A stretch of DNA of 64,000 nt from Gibbula magus. Lineage: Eukaryota > Mollusca > Gastropoda > Trochida > Trochidae. Location: assembly GCA_936450465.1 (NCBI GenBank), contig OW388302.1, positions 11,929,530 to 11,993,529 on the forward strand, in the 5' to 3' direction. The notes under the pieces are model-generated. The model saw only the letters and a list, made by a program, of their open reading frames with translations. It had not been told where the DNA came from and did no database searches. Below, one piece after another: positions 1 through 12,187 of the stretch. Position 1 is the first letter of the stretch. Each line of letters opens with the position of its first letter. Both the position numbers and the translations under genes were made by a program.

Positions 1-929
1 TTTTAAAGATATGTTATTGTTTGTGATGTTATAAGGTAGAGGCAATAGAATACGAGAATATTTTGGTCAGTAGTACGAGAGATACAGCACTGTTTTATAT
101 TCACATTTCTGGGAGAGAGCTTTCCATGGGAGGTGCAAGAACCGCATGTAAAATGTGTGCAGAATTCACTATCCGTCCTATAACACTGTTAGTGATGCAT
201 TGCTCTGCTCACATCGTTAAGTAGCACCTTCGATGATGATCCAAGGTATGGATATACTTCATCAGCCGTTTATAAATAGTCAATAAAGGTTGTGGATTAT
301 TTTCAGAACTTGAACAAGAAATATGTCTCAATCGTAGATTACTTCATAATGCAACTCGTGACCTTTGTACATGAGTATGATATTCTTGCGATGGATCCAC
401 AGGTTTCCCAAAGACGAGTTGAAGGTTAATAAAGCTCACAGTTCAAAGGAATATTACTGAGCAGATTGATCATTTTTTGTAAAAATAGAATAACATCAGG
501 CGTGGAGGCATTGGCCTACCAATTCTGTCCAGAGAGTTATATTTTTATTGTACATGCAATACGCATCGTCTCACACCACCTGGCTGACAATGGCATCAAC
601 GATGTTAAACAATGTCGTCTTTGATTTGTCTATCACTATAGAAAGTGGTCAGTCGTTTGTATTGGAGAATGTCAGTTGATTTGTGCAAACACATATTCGA
701 GTGTTTAAACAAGTTAGTATTGCCTGGCGTTTATTTTTGACTGTATTTGTATTGGTGAAGAGAGGTATGCTAAATTACCCCAATGAATCCTTTAAAATGA
801 TGTATAAAGGTATGTATGCATTTGAAATATAAACATAACACCATATAGGTGATGATCAGATGAAAAAAGCGATACATACTAGTATGAGGTAGTAGTATTT
901 CCAATTAGGTGATAATGGTTTCTTTGCAG
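1..929. other. Non-coding sequence upstream of the exon
   Basis: I see no coding frame, RNA gene or repeat family here. The last ~15 bases (TGGTTTCTTTGCAG) are a good splice acceptor for the exon that follows, so at least the end is probably intron. Confidence 0.4.
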
Positions 930-1215
930 GATTGATGGCGCCATCTACAATGTTGTGGAGTGGAGGAGACGTCCCCTCTCTGCTGTACAGGGTCCGACTG
1001 TCGCTCCTGGATACACTGTCATTGATGACGAGGCAACAGTAACTCTTCCAAGAGTGTGTCCAACCAGTCCAATCAGGCAAAAGAGCTACATCCGACCTAC
1101 ACACGATGTCGGGTCTACGAACAGTCTTCAATCTGATTCATCTGAGAATCTTCCACCTTCAGACTGGCTGCTACAAAACGTTCTGCGACGATCTGACGAA
1201 ATGTCAGATAGGTAA
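930..1215 (+). CDS. Partial 3'-terminal exon of an unrecognised protein, cytoplasmic-tail-like
   Basis: The exon starts after a strong acceptor (pyrimidine-rich TTTCTTTGCAG ending at 929) and stays open for about 94 codons to a TAA at 1213-1215. The first base completes a split codon. The peptide is hydrophilic, rich in Ser, Thr, Pro and Arg, with no cysteine cluster, signal peptide or membrane segment. It has scattered tyrosines, including an AIYNVVE motif near its start and GYTVIDDE further on. That composition suits the intracellular tail of a receptor, but I do not recognise the family. An open frame on the opposite strand at 856-1131 is most likely its shadow. Upstream exons are not visible. 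The frame continues after the stop (next entry), so either this stop is the true end or it is a nonsense mutation in a longer tail. Confidence 0.4.
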
Positions 1216-1719
1216 AACAGCTATGTGCTTCCTAATTACAGTGAATTGAACGAGGATATGATGGGCACGCTCCCACAACGTCCCCAAGGAGCCGATGCAC
1301 TCACTCCGGTGTTTAAGAACTCATTCTCTGCTGTAGCTGATGTACATGTACAGTTGAAACATCTTGATGAAGGAAATGCAACTGGAACATCAGAATGCCT
1401 CTTATTGCACAGTGCTTCGGGAACACTGAGACTGAGGACTCCTCACCTGATGAAGAACTCCGTCCTGATGATGAGAACTATGATCATCCATTTAGGGAAA
1501 ATGTCTGTGACGATGACCGAAACTATGATCGACCAGAGCACAAGACTGAAGGGAATATCACCACATAATGGTGAAGGAAATGCAAATGGAGGGGATATAA
1601 GAATGCCTCTTATTGCACAATATTTCGGAAACACAGGGACTGAGGACACGTCACCTGATGAAGAACCTCGACCTGATGATGAGAACTATAACCATCCGTT
1701 AAGGGAAGACTACGGCTAG
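1216..1719 (+). pseudogene. Same-frame extension of the exon, beyond an in-frame TAA, with a duplicated acidic tail
   Basis: After the TAA at 1213-1215 the same frame stays open for 167 codons to TAG at 1717-1719, starting with a tyrosine motif (SYVLPNYSELNED) that looks like more receptor tail. Two diverged copies of a ~145-bp segment start at 1369 and 1573. Copy B (ending SPDEEPRPDDENYNHP then a short tail) reads in this frame. Copy A has a net 4-bp deletion relative to B near 1385-1400, so its matching acidic peptide (SPDEELRPDDENYDHP) is in another frame and ends at its own TAA near 1567. One nonsense codon plus one frameshift points to decay. A short intron, stop readthrough or a sequencing error is also possible. 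Confidence 0.35.
1369..1719 (+). repeat. Two-copy tandem duplication of an acidic, tyrosine-containing coding segment
   Basis: GAAGGAAATGCAA begins at 1369 and again at 1573 (offset 204). Both copies share AGAATGCCTCTTATTGCACA, ACTGAGGAC and CCTGATGATGAGAACTAT. The copies differ by a net 4-bp indel near their start. Confidence 0.75.
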
Positions 1720-2160
1720 TGCAATCTCATTTAAATCAGATCGAATGTAACATTCGTACCTCGTACGTTGGTGATCCGAGTATTGTATCATAGAGGTCAT
1801 GCTCAATCAGCAAAGAGACTCGAGAGAGATCGGACCGCCTTGAGGTGACAAACTAAACACCATTATCTCAACCTGGTCTTAGGAAAGGGCATCTGATATG
1901 CCTCTCTGTGGGGTTGTACTTTGATCGAAGGTCGAGGTAGGTGTGTAACGTTCTATCTGATTTAAATCGAATTTATTGTGAGTGAATCAAACATTATTCA
2001 GTCTGAAGGGAATCGGCAATTAGATCACGATTATCTTACATATCTCAGGTCAAGTGTTGATGTAAGTGGTCGAGACATAATAGGATAGAAACGAATGGAT
2101 GGACCAATTTGCTAACTCAACGTTTCTTGCTGAATTACTTTTCATATGCACATTTGTGTA
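1720..2160. other. Unassigned sequence
   Basis: No gene, RNA or repeat recognised. Confidence 0.4.
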
Positions 2161-2455
2161 AATGCCTGTCATGTAAATACGTGCTTTGTGAATACGTCCT
2201 GAGCAGATATGTGCTGTGTTAATAGGTGCTGTGTAAATACGTTTTGCATAGATACGTGTTGTGAAATGCGTGCTATGTAAATGCGTACTGAGCATATACG
2301 TGCTGTGTTAATATGTGCTGTGTAAATACCTTCTGTCTAAATACTGTTGTGAAATGCGTGCTATGTAAATGTGTGCTGAGCATATACATGCTGCTTAAAT
2401 GCGTTCTGCAAAAAAACTTGCTATGTAAATACGTGCCGACTAAATGCATAAATAA
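2161..2455. repeat. Degenerate ~15-bp minisatellite with 88-89-bp higher-order period
   Basis: The basic unit is close to TGCTGTGTAAATACG. Blocks opening GAGCAGATAT/GAGCATATAC start at 2201, 2290 and 2378, giving a higher-order period of 88-89 bp. An 81-codon minus-strand frame over it is a by-product of the repeat. Confidence 0.75.
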
Positions 2456-2459
2456 ATGA

Positions 2460-4185
2460 TTTATACAATACTTGTTGTTTCTTTCGCTTTATTTGTGTGA
2501 ATTTACACGTTGTATCATGTTATCATGGATTTCTTAATAATCATTTAAAACATTACACGTTTGATACATTTTATTCTTCACTGATTTAGATATGAGTACA
2601 GTTACACTTTACACCTGAATGTAGAACTTATACAATGAAGCTTGACTACCTTAATTTTGACCTCAAAATCAGAAAAGGCAAATGAAGTTTTGTGTAAATA
2701 TCAATAGTTGGTGATTAAATTTGTTTCATTTAATATGCATCCTTCCGTTTGATATTCTACACTGTGATGTTATTGTTCTCTCTAGACAATTTTAATATGT
2801 TTATGCTACATCCGTTGTTGTCTAGGCATTGATATCCTAAAACATAGAACGTCAATCGTGTTTAATTCAAGAGGATGGACAACCGAAATATCGTTGAAAT
2901 TGAACACTTATAGGATAAGGTAAGTCCCATCGAACGCCTCTTTGAAACATAGTATCACGTGAAGCACATGAGATAGTAATGCCAAGTCATATGCAGTGCA
3001 GCTAATCCTGTTTTCGTCGCGTTTGACATATCAGCAACTTTTGCTGCTAATTATTGCTTATAGTGTCACTTACAGTAAAGTTTGCTGACATTGTGGTCCA
3101 CGCCAACCTAAAAGCAAAATGCTAAGAAGCCGTTGATACCTTGTCTATGAGGGGTAGGTTGGTTACCAAAACACATTATTGTAATCAATTAATGTATTTC
3201 CTTACTGTTGAAGTTCATTTTCCCATCAAACTGATCTTTTTGCATGAAATGATAGAGGGTTCTTTACGCCTATCATGGTGAATACTATTATCAGAAGTGG
3301 ATAATCGGCAAATGGGCTTGGGACAAATGGGGTCAAACATTTTGATAAAGTGTGCATGAAATAAAAATATCAAAGTTTTCTGTATTATACTATATACTTT
3401 GTGTGTACCAAATAAATACACTTGTCACCATTACAAATTTATCAAAACAATATTACCTGATGAAATTAATGTTAAATACAATCCGATCTATCAGCTATTA
3501 CGTGTAATTATGCCAGATGCTAATGAGTATTAAATGATTATAATGTTATAGCACTATTTAACCTTAATGTCATGTTTATACATATCAAGAGGAGATACCG
3601 TGTTTGATTTATCAAAAAAAATGGAGAAGAATGCTGATTATTTCATTCAAAAGCGGAATGTTGATATGGCCTCAGATTTTAGAATATACCTAAACAATTC
3701 GTACTAGAGTCAAGGATATGATTGATGGGTCGAGTCAACGTCAGTTATAGTCTTCATAATATGCTTATAAATACTGTTCTTTTTGTAGGTCAAAGTATGA
3801 TAAAAACCTGGATTGAATGTAAAAGATAAGAAACGTGAAGCAATGTAGCATTTGAGAAGATTTAGAAGAAATAAATAAAAGGCAAATAAACGTACATACT
3901 TCACGATGATTATATAATGCTTTTCCAATATATGACCGATCCGATCCTTTTGATGGATAAAATACGTTCAAAACACATATATGACTACCAGAATAGGAAA
4001 AGAAACCTACTATTAGATATAACAGTTACATGTGATATAACAATTCTTCTAAAGTTTGGAAAGCATTTAGAAATATTTACAATATAGAACCTGTTTGCTG
4101 GTTGAGCCACTTCAAAAATGTTTTCAAAAGCATAGACTGTGTTAATTCTGTTCAAGATGATACACTAGTTGGTGTTGTCGAAATC
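2460..4185. other. Unassigned AT-rich sequence
   Basis: Only short open frames (up to 72 codons) with low-complexity or phase-shifted content. No recognisable protein, RNA or repeat. Confidence 0.4.
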
Positions 4186-4950
4186 TGACTTTATAGAGGG
4201 CTTAATATTATGATTAGTTTTGACTATTTATAGCATGGCGAGTATTCATATTATTTCTGACTATTTATATAGGGACAATTATTATGATTATTTCTGACTA
4301 TATATAAAGTAGCAACTATCATGATTAATTCTGAACATTTCTAGAATGATCATAATACTCGGTCCAATGTAAATAGACAGAACTAATTATATTGCTCGGT
4401 CCTCTATAGATACACAGAAGAATCATAATACTCGATCAAAAATAGTCAGAACTAATAATAAGTACTGCCCCCTTGTAAATAATCAGAAGTAATAACAATA
4501 CTCGGCCATTTAAATAATCAGGAAAAACAATGATATTCGGCCCGCATTAAATAGTCAGAATACTTACCCGTTTATAAAAAGTGAGAAATAATCATAATAC
4601 TCGGCCCACTATTTATACTCAGAAAAAAATAAAATATATCATAATTCTCAGCAATACAATGTCAGGAATAATCATAACACTCGACCTGCTTTAAAAGTCA
4701 GAAATAATCATTTCCGACTATTTACAGAGGACCTATTATTATGATTATTTCTGACCATTTATAGTGAACCAAGTAGTATGAGTATATCTGACTGTCTATA
4801 GAGGACCAAGTATTATGATTATATCCGACTATTTATATTGGACGGATAATTATGGTTATATCTGACTGTTTACTTTGGACCAAGCATTGTGATTATGTCT
4901 GATTATTAAAGGAGGACCAAGTATTATGATCATTGTGACTATTTACAAAT
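4186..4950. repeat. ~37-bp repeat array that switches strand twice
   Basis: Units containing TCTGACTATTTATAG then GACCAAGTATTATGATTA run in the + sense at about 4190-4340. They run as the reverse complement (ATAATCATAATACTCGG...AATAGTCAGAA) at about 4345-4700, then in the + sense again at about 4715-4950. Units are diverged. Each junction is a local inverted repeat. Confidence 0.8.
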
Positions 4951-6179
4951 CATTTACGATAATTTCAAATTATGCAAAATCCACTATAAATATTTCTTTG
5001 AAAATGTAAAAATTCATTGGATAAATTCAATTTATTTTGTTTGGGTTATGATATACATTTTATCGTAGTATCTTCTTCTCAATATATTATAACTTTGGCA
5101 AACAAGTAAAACATGATATTAGTCTGCAACGTCTTGCACACATACTGAACCTTTTCTATCAATCAAATTTAACGTAGGCTTGGCCCACCAATCTTAATCA
5201 ATTATTAAAGTATGCGAACCAAGTCTAAACTTTGTAAGTTCTGTACTTCTGAGTATATATGGGCGAATGTAATAACTGTTCGTTGCTTATCACAGAGGGG
5301 AATTTGTCTTATTTGATTATTTCTATTTTAACAGGAGCAAGTTTATAAACTGTTCCTTACTATTTAAAGAGGGATGAGTACGCTGGGTGCGCATTACTAT
5401 TGATAGTATATTGCTGACTATTTATCATACATTTGTATGACTATTTAAATAGGGCGATTTTATGTAATTCATCTGACTATGTGTGACTAGTTATCACGTC
5501 TGAGTCTTTATAGACAAGCTAGAACTGTTTTATGTTTGCTACTATTATAAAGTGACCCAATTCAGAATGTGCGATTGTTTGATATGGTTTCATTAATTAG
5601 ATTGTTATAAAAAAAAAAGTTTCAAACTTGATCTTGATTTTGTTTTTAATTACATTCCATTTCAGCAATAACACAAACCTCAAAATTCTATTCTCTAGAA
5701 TTTTACTTAATCGAGACGTGATAGTTTGGGCATATGTATGCTGTTGATATTATTTCAAAAGAACTTCCCGAAACTATGTGTCATATTAGAGCAACGCCAA
5801 TTATGTATTGGTCAATATTGTCAAGAAACAACTCATTATATACATAATGGCACATTCTTTATATCCCGTGAATTATTCAGTTTGTTTATAAAATATCATG
5901 CACAAATAATTATTAATTACATATCACAATCCATTATATTAGTGCTGAAAATCCATCGAATCTACCTGAACAGCAAAATACATGTTGGCCTCTTAAAACT
6001 TGATTTATTTACAATGCCATTGAAAATACGTTTAATGTAGCTTTAACACTTCAATATTTAACTATGTATGTGTGGTTAATAATACATTATTCACGCTTTA
6101 CTCTACATAATGTCTCATCTCATTACGGATTCGTTACGTGCAAATTCCACTGGGATTAAAAGTAAAACATTATACTTAC
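4951..6179. other. Unassigned, with faint copies of the preceding repeat
   Basis: At about 5290-5530 isolated 'CTGACTATTTA'-like pieces echo the array at 4.2-4.95 kb. A 104-codon frame at 5726-6040 has no recognisable content. Confidence 0.35.
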
Positions 6180-6423
6180 CAAGAAATGTCATTGCAATAT
6201 CAGAAGTGAAGATGTCACTGGTTTTGGCTGCAGATCTAAATAATCAGCTGAAGATCTTTCCCTGCAGGTTTTGTAGCTCTGAGTCTATGGAATATCTCCA
6301 CCAGATATATTGTAGTTCTCAGTAGACATTTGAAGATCTTCATCTGTGTGTGTTGTTGCTTGAATTCAACATCTTCCCCAGTACGTGTTGAACGTCTGAG
6401 ATTGTCTTATGAACACTCATGTT
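6180..6423 (-). pseudogene. Putative decayed exon of a receptor-tail-like protein
   Basis: On the minus strand a TCATTGCAG acceptor (exon edge 6423) and a GGTAAGT donor (edge 6180) bracket 244 bp. One frame reads DEDLQMSTENYNISGGDIP, a stop, and then SADYLDLQPKPVTSS. These Asp/Glu-rich, Tyr-containing pieces look like signalling-receptor tail motifs (NYNISGGD, DYLDLQP). The frame has at least two internal stops and seems to need a frame change near its start, so it is not intact. I infer a dead or mis-read exon. The family is not identified and chance resemblance cannot be excluded. Confidence 0.3.
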
Positions 6424-8255
6424 CTGCAATGATACAAATACGTTTTCAATTGTAACTTTAATGAAATACTCTCTCAAGGGAACACTGACAATTTCTCAGA
6501 ACAAGTAATGTTATTATTTGTAAACAGGATCAATGTATAATCCATTGCTTACGCTTAAAAAGTGTTGCACCCCCAAATGTCCCTAATTCAAATGAAATAG
6601 TGTGGGAATGTTAGTGAATCCCTTAATAATCGGACTCTGTGCAGCAATGAAACTTGTTGACTATGCTCTATTGTAGTGGAGATGAGAAGTGATCCTTCCA
6701 ATTCGCTCGCGTTCTACAACTATGTGGCAGCTCTGGTAATCTAATAAAGTGTTAGTTTATAATTATAAATTTAGCAAAGATTTTATATTATGCGTTCATT
6801 CACACAAAACGAATGGAGAAAACACTGACTTGGTGTTAGAGTAGCATAAACACTGGAAGAATTATGATTTATGATTGTGCCTCACTCAATTTTAATGATT
6901 AAACATCTCGCAAAACACAGCTTCAATGATTCAGGGACATGCTCGTCGCAGAATTAAAACTGTAAACTGACGGTGTATCGTATTACAGAAACTAATATAA
7001 TTTAGTCTTAGAAATACACAACCACAATATGTAACAAACGCTTCAAATAGTTCCACAAAATTGATCCCTAAATGAATATAGGAATCAAGTCTTACAATAA
7101 TAACATTTAATTTTAAAGAATGGTCTTGACATCAATTAATTATTTTGCTCTAGGGTCTGGAGGACAGACATTGTCAAGTATGTTTTGTTTTCATGTTGCT
7201 AACAACAACATGATTCATTACAATTACAAACAAGATTCTTTGAATAATTGGAAAGGAATGGAGCTTTATTATGTGATTCTAGTCTTGTAAAGAATCGTGG
7301 TACAAAAATATTCACAGGCTTACAAATATAAGAGTCTCAAATATTTTAATGACCAAGACATGACTAAGAAATATTCCCGGCAGATTAATGTGTTTGATTC
7401 CCAAGAAATGTGAAATAATACAAAAACTGTAGGGTGACTTCAACAACTTCAACATTGGACTGTTTCAATACTCATTATAGAACTTGTCACCTTGGTGTAG
7501 CTAAAGTAAGATTGAGTTGGGTACCCTGTTCATAGTCTGTATTATATTGAACTTAATTTTATTGCATGTTCAAACAAGTTTCCTAATTGTGAGTAAATTA
7601 CAATTTGTTTCAGAAATCAGAGTAAAATTAAGTTGCAATAATTTAATCGATTAATTTAGGCGTAATTTTTTAAAAAGTCAACAAAAAAATCCGCCCTTTT
7701 AGTAAATTCATATTTACAAATTGGCAAGACTGCTAAAGTTAATGGTTCAATTTTGCCAGCAAATTCCAGTCTAAAACACATTTACATAATAGAAGGAAGC
7801 GATGACTACCAACTTGTGATAGTGTTGTTAAGCAGATGAATTACAGTTAATCCTTGTGTGGAGGAGATCAGAGCCTAGTGGAGACATTCGCAGAGACGCT
7901 ATCGTTACCTCTTGACCATATTGACTCAAAATCTTTTAAACATTGGTAACAGGTTTCAACAGGTCATACAATGTTGCAGCTATGAATTTACATAACTATC
8001 TACTTGACAAAGATACTGACAGTCGATCCCACCAACAAAGTTTTAAATTATTGCATTTCATTTCCATTGAATCATTTCAAAACCCACTGTTTTCACCCAC
8101 CTCTTCAGAAATGACTTCCTATAATCAATCGCCCTGTGCCTTCGAGCGCACTGTGCACATTAACATTGTTAGGTTTATGCACTATACAAATGAATGTTTT
8201 ATTATTTTCATACTTTATTTGGACTGTGATATGCCCGATAACGGATAAAGGATAA
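6424..8255. other. Unassigned AT-rich sequence
   Basis: No supported gene. The 101-codon frame at 7943-8248 has no family features. A block near 6557-6600 (AAAAAGTGTTGCACCCCC) resembles one near 23222-23260 and may be a dispersed repeat end. Confidence 0.35.
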
Positions 8256-8261
8256 AGGATC

Positions 8262-8310
8262 CACACCGAAACGTAACATTGTCACATAAAGAAGTTGATG
8301 ATCCATAAAT
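8262..8310 (+). repeat. Possible Penelope-type terminal fragment
   Basis: CCGAAACG followed ~20 bp later by CATAAAGAAGTTG resembles the GAAAC...AAAGAAGTTG block seen at 10.07-10.14 kb (minus strand). Short and weak. Confidence 0.25.
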
Positions 8311-9518
8311 ATCCATGTCTTTTAAATAACACCAACTAGAATGCCTCTCGAATAGCTGCTAGTGGTCTGATTATTTCTACCAGGTTTTGTTTTTTTGTAT
8401 AATTCATCCATTAATCAGAAAGGGTTGGGATAAATATGCATTAATTTAAACATTTATTTGGTAAAAAAAACCATAAATTATATTATTGCTGCTACGTCAA
8501 GATTTACCTGATAACTGGGAATTGTCGAATACCAGTCTCAGAATGGTTATTCTTTATGGTTTTAGTATATAAAGAACGTGGTTCAATAAACAGTTTACTA
8601 CTTGCATTTCGGGATTATTCCAACAATACTCTTAAAATCAAATCGCAAGAAGTAACAGCCTAAGCTAGTGAAGCGAGAATTATTTTTAAATATTTCTGTG
8701 CGATCATATGAATGTACATCTGCAGCATTAAACAAATTAACATTTACCTTATTCTTAAACAATGAAACATGCAACATGGCGGATATAAACCTCTCCCAGG
8801 TATCGACCAGGAAGCTTTTCAGGTAAACGCAAACCTCAGCCCACCCTTGTCAGAGCAGGTAAGGGTTTCACAGTGTATATTGTCAAGGTATTGAGTTACA
8901 ATCATTTAAGAGCAATGAGGGAGTGCACTCTGGATCTTTCAGATATGTCTATTCAAAAGTGTCGACTCAGTCTGTTTCAAAATATGTTAAATAATATATG
9001 TAGTGTTCAAACACACGTGGTAAATACACTTGCAAATGTTGAGATTGCAAGTTCTCATATGTATAAACTTCAGAGATAAAAGAGTTAGCAAGAACAATGT
9101 GTCGACCGCCATCAGTTTTAAATATTTTGAACTCCGAAGCTCATCAACCTTTAAATAATACATTATGAGGTAGAACATGTTCAAGCAGTCGGGACAACAA
9201 GGTAAAGCACTATAAGTTATAAACCCTTAGAGGCTAACTAGTCTGTACTCAAGATGTCAGATGTCTATTGTTTTTTTCATTCTAGAAGATTTGGCTAATT
9301 GTTTTGGTATTGGGACCCTTATTATGGGCCAATAAATATTTACTTTGTTGCTAACGTTGAAGAAGGCACCTTTACAAAATAGTTCAGCTTTAATAGGCCA
9401 TCGATTTTGGAAAGAATATGAAAATGCGTGTTTAGGCTGTGACCCCTGAGACCCTTAGATGAAACCACAAGTAACATATTACACTTTATAATCCCATACG
9501 ACTGCCGAGTCAATATAG
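8311..9518. other. Unassigned sequence
   Basis: No recognised gene, RNA or repeat; short open frames only. Confidence 0.35.
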
Positions 9519-9915
9519 TCCGGCAGCCAGCCCTTGTGACCGGGAAAGTGCGTCCATAGAAAATATATTTGTTCATGCTTTACCCTATGGGTATATACTT
9601 GAGGAAACTGAATGATGACACTTTGTCATCATTGAGAATTTTGAATAATTAATGTTTTAATTAGATAGGGAACACGCATGATTTCAGTTATCCAGACACA
9701 TCAAGTAATTTATATTTTAGTATTAAAAAATTGAAATAAAATTAAGGCAGTTATATATCAATTGTTTTCTCTTAGTATTATGAAAATAAGTGCACTTTTT
9801 CACTTTTTTGGTTGAAAAAAAAACGAAAGGCCAAAATGTTGATAATGTGTCTGGATAAACGAGTTTCTGAGCAAATCTTGTTTTCTTGCAGTAAAATTGG
9901 ATTTAATGGTGTAAT
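9519..9915 (+). repeat. Dispersed repeat, copy 1 (inverted relative to 21371-21766)
   Basis: Shares with the later copy, on the opposite strand: the CCGGCAGCC segment, AAAGTGCGTCCATAGAAAA, the perfect hairpin AATGATGACA-CTT-TGTCATCATT, TTATCCAGACACAT, GTGTCTGGATAA and GGATTTAATGGTGTAA. TTATCCAGACAC and GTGTCTGGATAA are themselves inverted within the copy. Class unknown. Confidence 0.75.
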
Positions 9916-10107
9916 AATTTACTTTTGATTATAATTACGATTATTGGATCATAATCAAAAGAAGTAGTGATAAAGTTTCAGTTACCATATGTTTACGTTT
10001 GACAAATTATGAAAAATGACCTCCATGTAACCCAACATAGTTATGATTACTTGACATTAGAACAAGGAGATTTTCTGTATAACAACTTCTTTAATGTGAA
10101 AATACAA

Positions 10108-10141
10108 GACGTTTCGGAGTATATACTTACTCCATCATCAG
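10108..10141 (-). ncRNA. Hammerhead-ribozyme-like motif of a Penelope-type terminal repeat
   Basis: The minus strand reads CTGATGA (10135-10141), then GGAGTA-AGTATA-TACTCC, a perfect 6-bp stem with a 6-nt loop, then GAAAC (10111-10115), then GTC. This is the conserved core order of a hammerhead with a very short stem III. One unpaired U separates CTGATGA from stem II. Just downstream lies ATTAAAGAAGTTGTTATACA. Hammerheads of this minimal kind are known in the terminal repeats of Penelope-like elements, whose coding debris lies 2 kb away on the same strand. Activity is not shown. Confidence 0.55.
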
Positions 10142-10223
10142 GTGAAATATAAAAAATAACAAAATGGTATATATTTATATAGGTAAGAAACCAATGGCGA
10201 GAAAACTCAATCAGATAGATTAA

Positions 10224-10578
10224 AGGCGCTGTAGCACGTTTTTTCGCTCAAATAAGTCGATGAAATGTATTTGAAAAATAAAGTCACCAATAGTAAAATA
10301 TCATTCTCTCTCCGGAAAATCAAATTGAAAATGAGTGTACATGGTTCGGTAAAGCCACGGGGATCGTTTTTGTAATACGAAATGATTAAATTGTGTTCAC
10401 AATAAAATGGCCGCCATGCAATTTTTGCTTTATACGCAACACCGTTATTATCACTACGGATAATTGGTTTGTTTAATAACATGTTTTACCCTCTAAAGTT
10501 AATATAAATGACATAAACTTTTATTATAAATAGGAAATTTGAAAAATTAAAATTTGCAAAAAACGTGCTACAGCGCCT
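10224..10578. mobile_element. TTAA-flanked MITE, family 2, copy A
   Basis: TTAA at 10220-10223 and 10579-10582 brackets 355 bp with matched ends: AGGCGCTGTAGCACGTTTTT on the left and AACGTGCTACAGCGCCT on the right. There is no transposase. A TTAA target is typical of piggyBac and Kolobok transposons. Related copies lie at 17894, 25034 and 31421. Confidence 0.9.
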
Positions 10579-10582
10579 TTAA

Positions 10583-12187
10583 GATGCTCGCTGCTGCAGG
10601 CTGCATATCAACCCAAGGTGGTGTGGACGTTTGACCCTTTGACATGCATACGACAAAAGTCTGTGACAAAGTTCCCTTATTCATGAAAAAGTTAACATTT
10701 TCCGAAAGAGAAATCAATTGGCTTTCACATGATGTAATTAGTATTCATATACAATGTTATTGTATTGAGAAATGATGAGCTAAAAATATTGAACGTATTT
10801 TCAATCACAAAACTGCCTGCAGGTGCGTATTTGACGTCATAATAGAAAAGTTTCCTACTCGATTCATTGGGTTGAAATTCTATAGTAAGTGCATGCAAAA
10901 TGCATAATTTTTACATCACTATGTTCAGAATATCCTTATCTAGCTAATTTACAAATTTGGACATTGAATTTATTTCTGTTAGAAAATAATCGGAGATTTG
11001 CGAAAATGTCGGCAAATGAAAAGATCAACTGATTACTTTTTGAAAAAATCCGTGAAAATAAACAAATAATTTCACTTAGATATTTTAGAATCTCAAAACT
11101 TCCACAAATTAATAAAAATGTATCAGTGCATTGTTTGTCAATTCTTGTTTCCAAATATAGTAATATATCCAAAGTGTCATTTAATAGCAGTGCCAAATCG
11201 ACCCCATGAAATGTTCCCGCTGTGTTCTCATGTTACGCGACTCAGTGTGAATGTCAAGCAAGCGGTAGCTGTATCTATTTTTAGAAATTGTCGTCGATCT
11301 AACCATAGAGTGTTATTAATTGTTAAAATTAAACAAATAGACACCCAAAACGATGTTGTTTTATAAAAATCGATCTAGAAACAAAACATGAGGTTGTAAT
11401 AATTATTTCATCAGTTCGTTGAGTCAGTGTCCTTGACCCGATAAATTTGCATTAGTAAACCTAGCCCCTCCGGATGTAACATTGCTTTTACGATTAAAAT
11501 CACTGTGAGTAAATGTGAATTTTGATTATAGTTTATACATATATGTAAAATACATGTCATATCCTACCATTATCACAAATTATGATCATGTATGAGTTTA
11601 CATTTGAAGTATGAAATGTGTTTGACATGACATGGACCGACTTTCTGAAATTTTATAAATACAACGGAGATCATTTATGACAGGCTCTTGTTTTCTGAAA
11701 GAAAATCACATATCATCAACATAATTTTTTTCTGGTATAAAATTTGATTCTGAACAAAATGGTGTAAAAATTGGACTGCATAAATAATTATTGACAAAAT
11801 AATTCGAGTTTGAAAATGTAGAACAATTTTAGAACTATTGTATCATTTCATTTTTTCCATAGACAAGTGTAAAAATAATTGATATTTGAAAAATATTACA
11901 TTTATTAATAATTTTTCATGACAATAATAAGTTAGAAAAAAATGTGACTCAGATATTTATTTTAATTATTTTAAGATTATGTTAATTACTAAGGCGAGAA
12001 AAACTTTAAATGAAGGATATCCATGTGACGTAATTGTTACAAATTTACAAATCTGACGCTCTCTGCAAAAACCTGAAAACAATCCAGCAGGCTAAAGGTT
12101 AATTAGGTTTTTAAGATAAATTATGCATGAGAGTGGTATACATTGATGATTTGTGATACAAACATGAGGAGCATTAATAGTTGATTC
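10583..12187. other. Unassigned AT-rich sequence
   Basis: No supported gene, RNA or tandem repeat. Confidence 0.35.

Noticed and set aside
856..1131. 91-codon minus-strand frame
   Set aside because: It overlaps the + strand exon, which has a good acceptor and a longer coherent frame.
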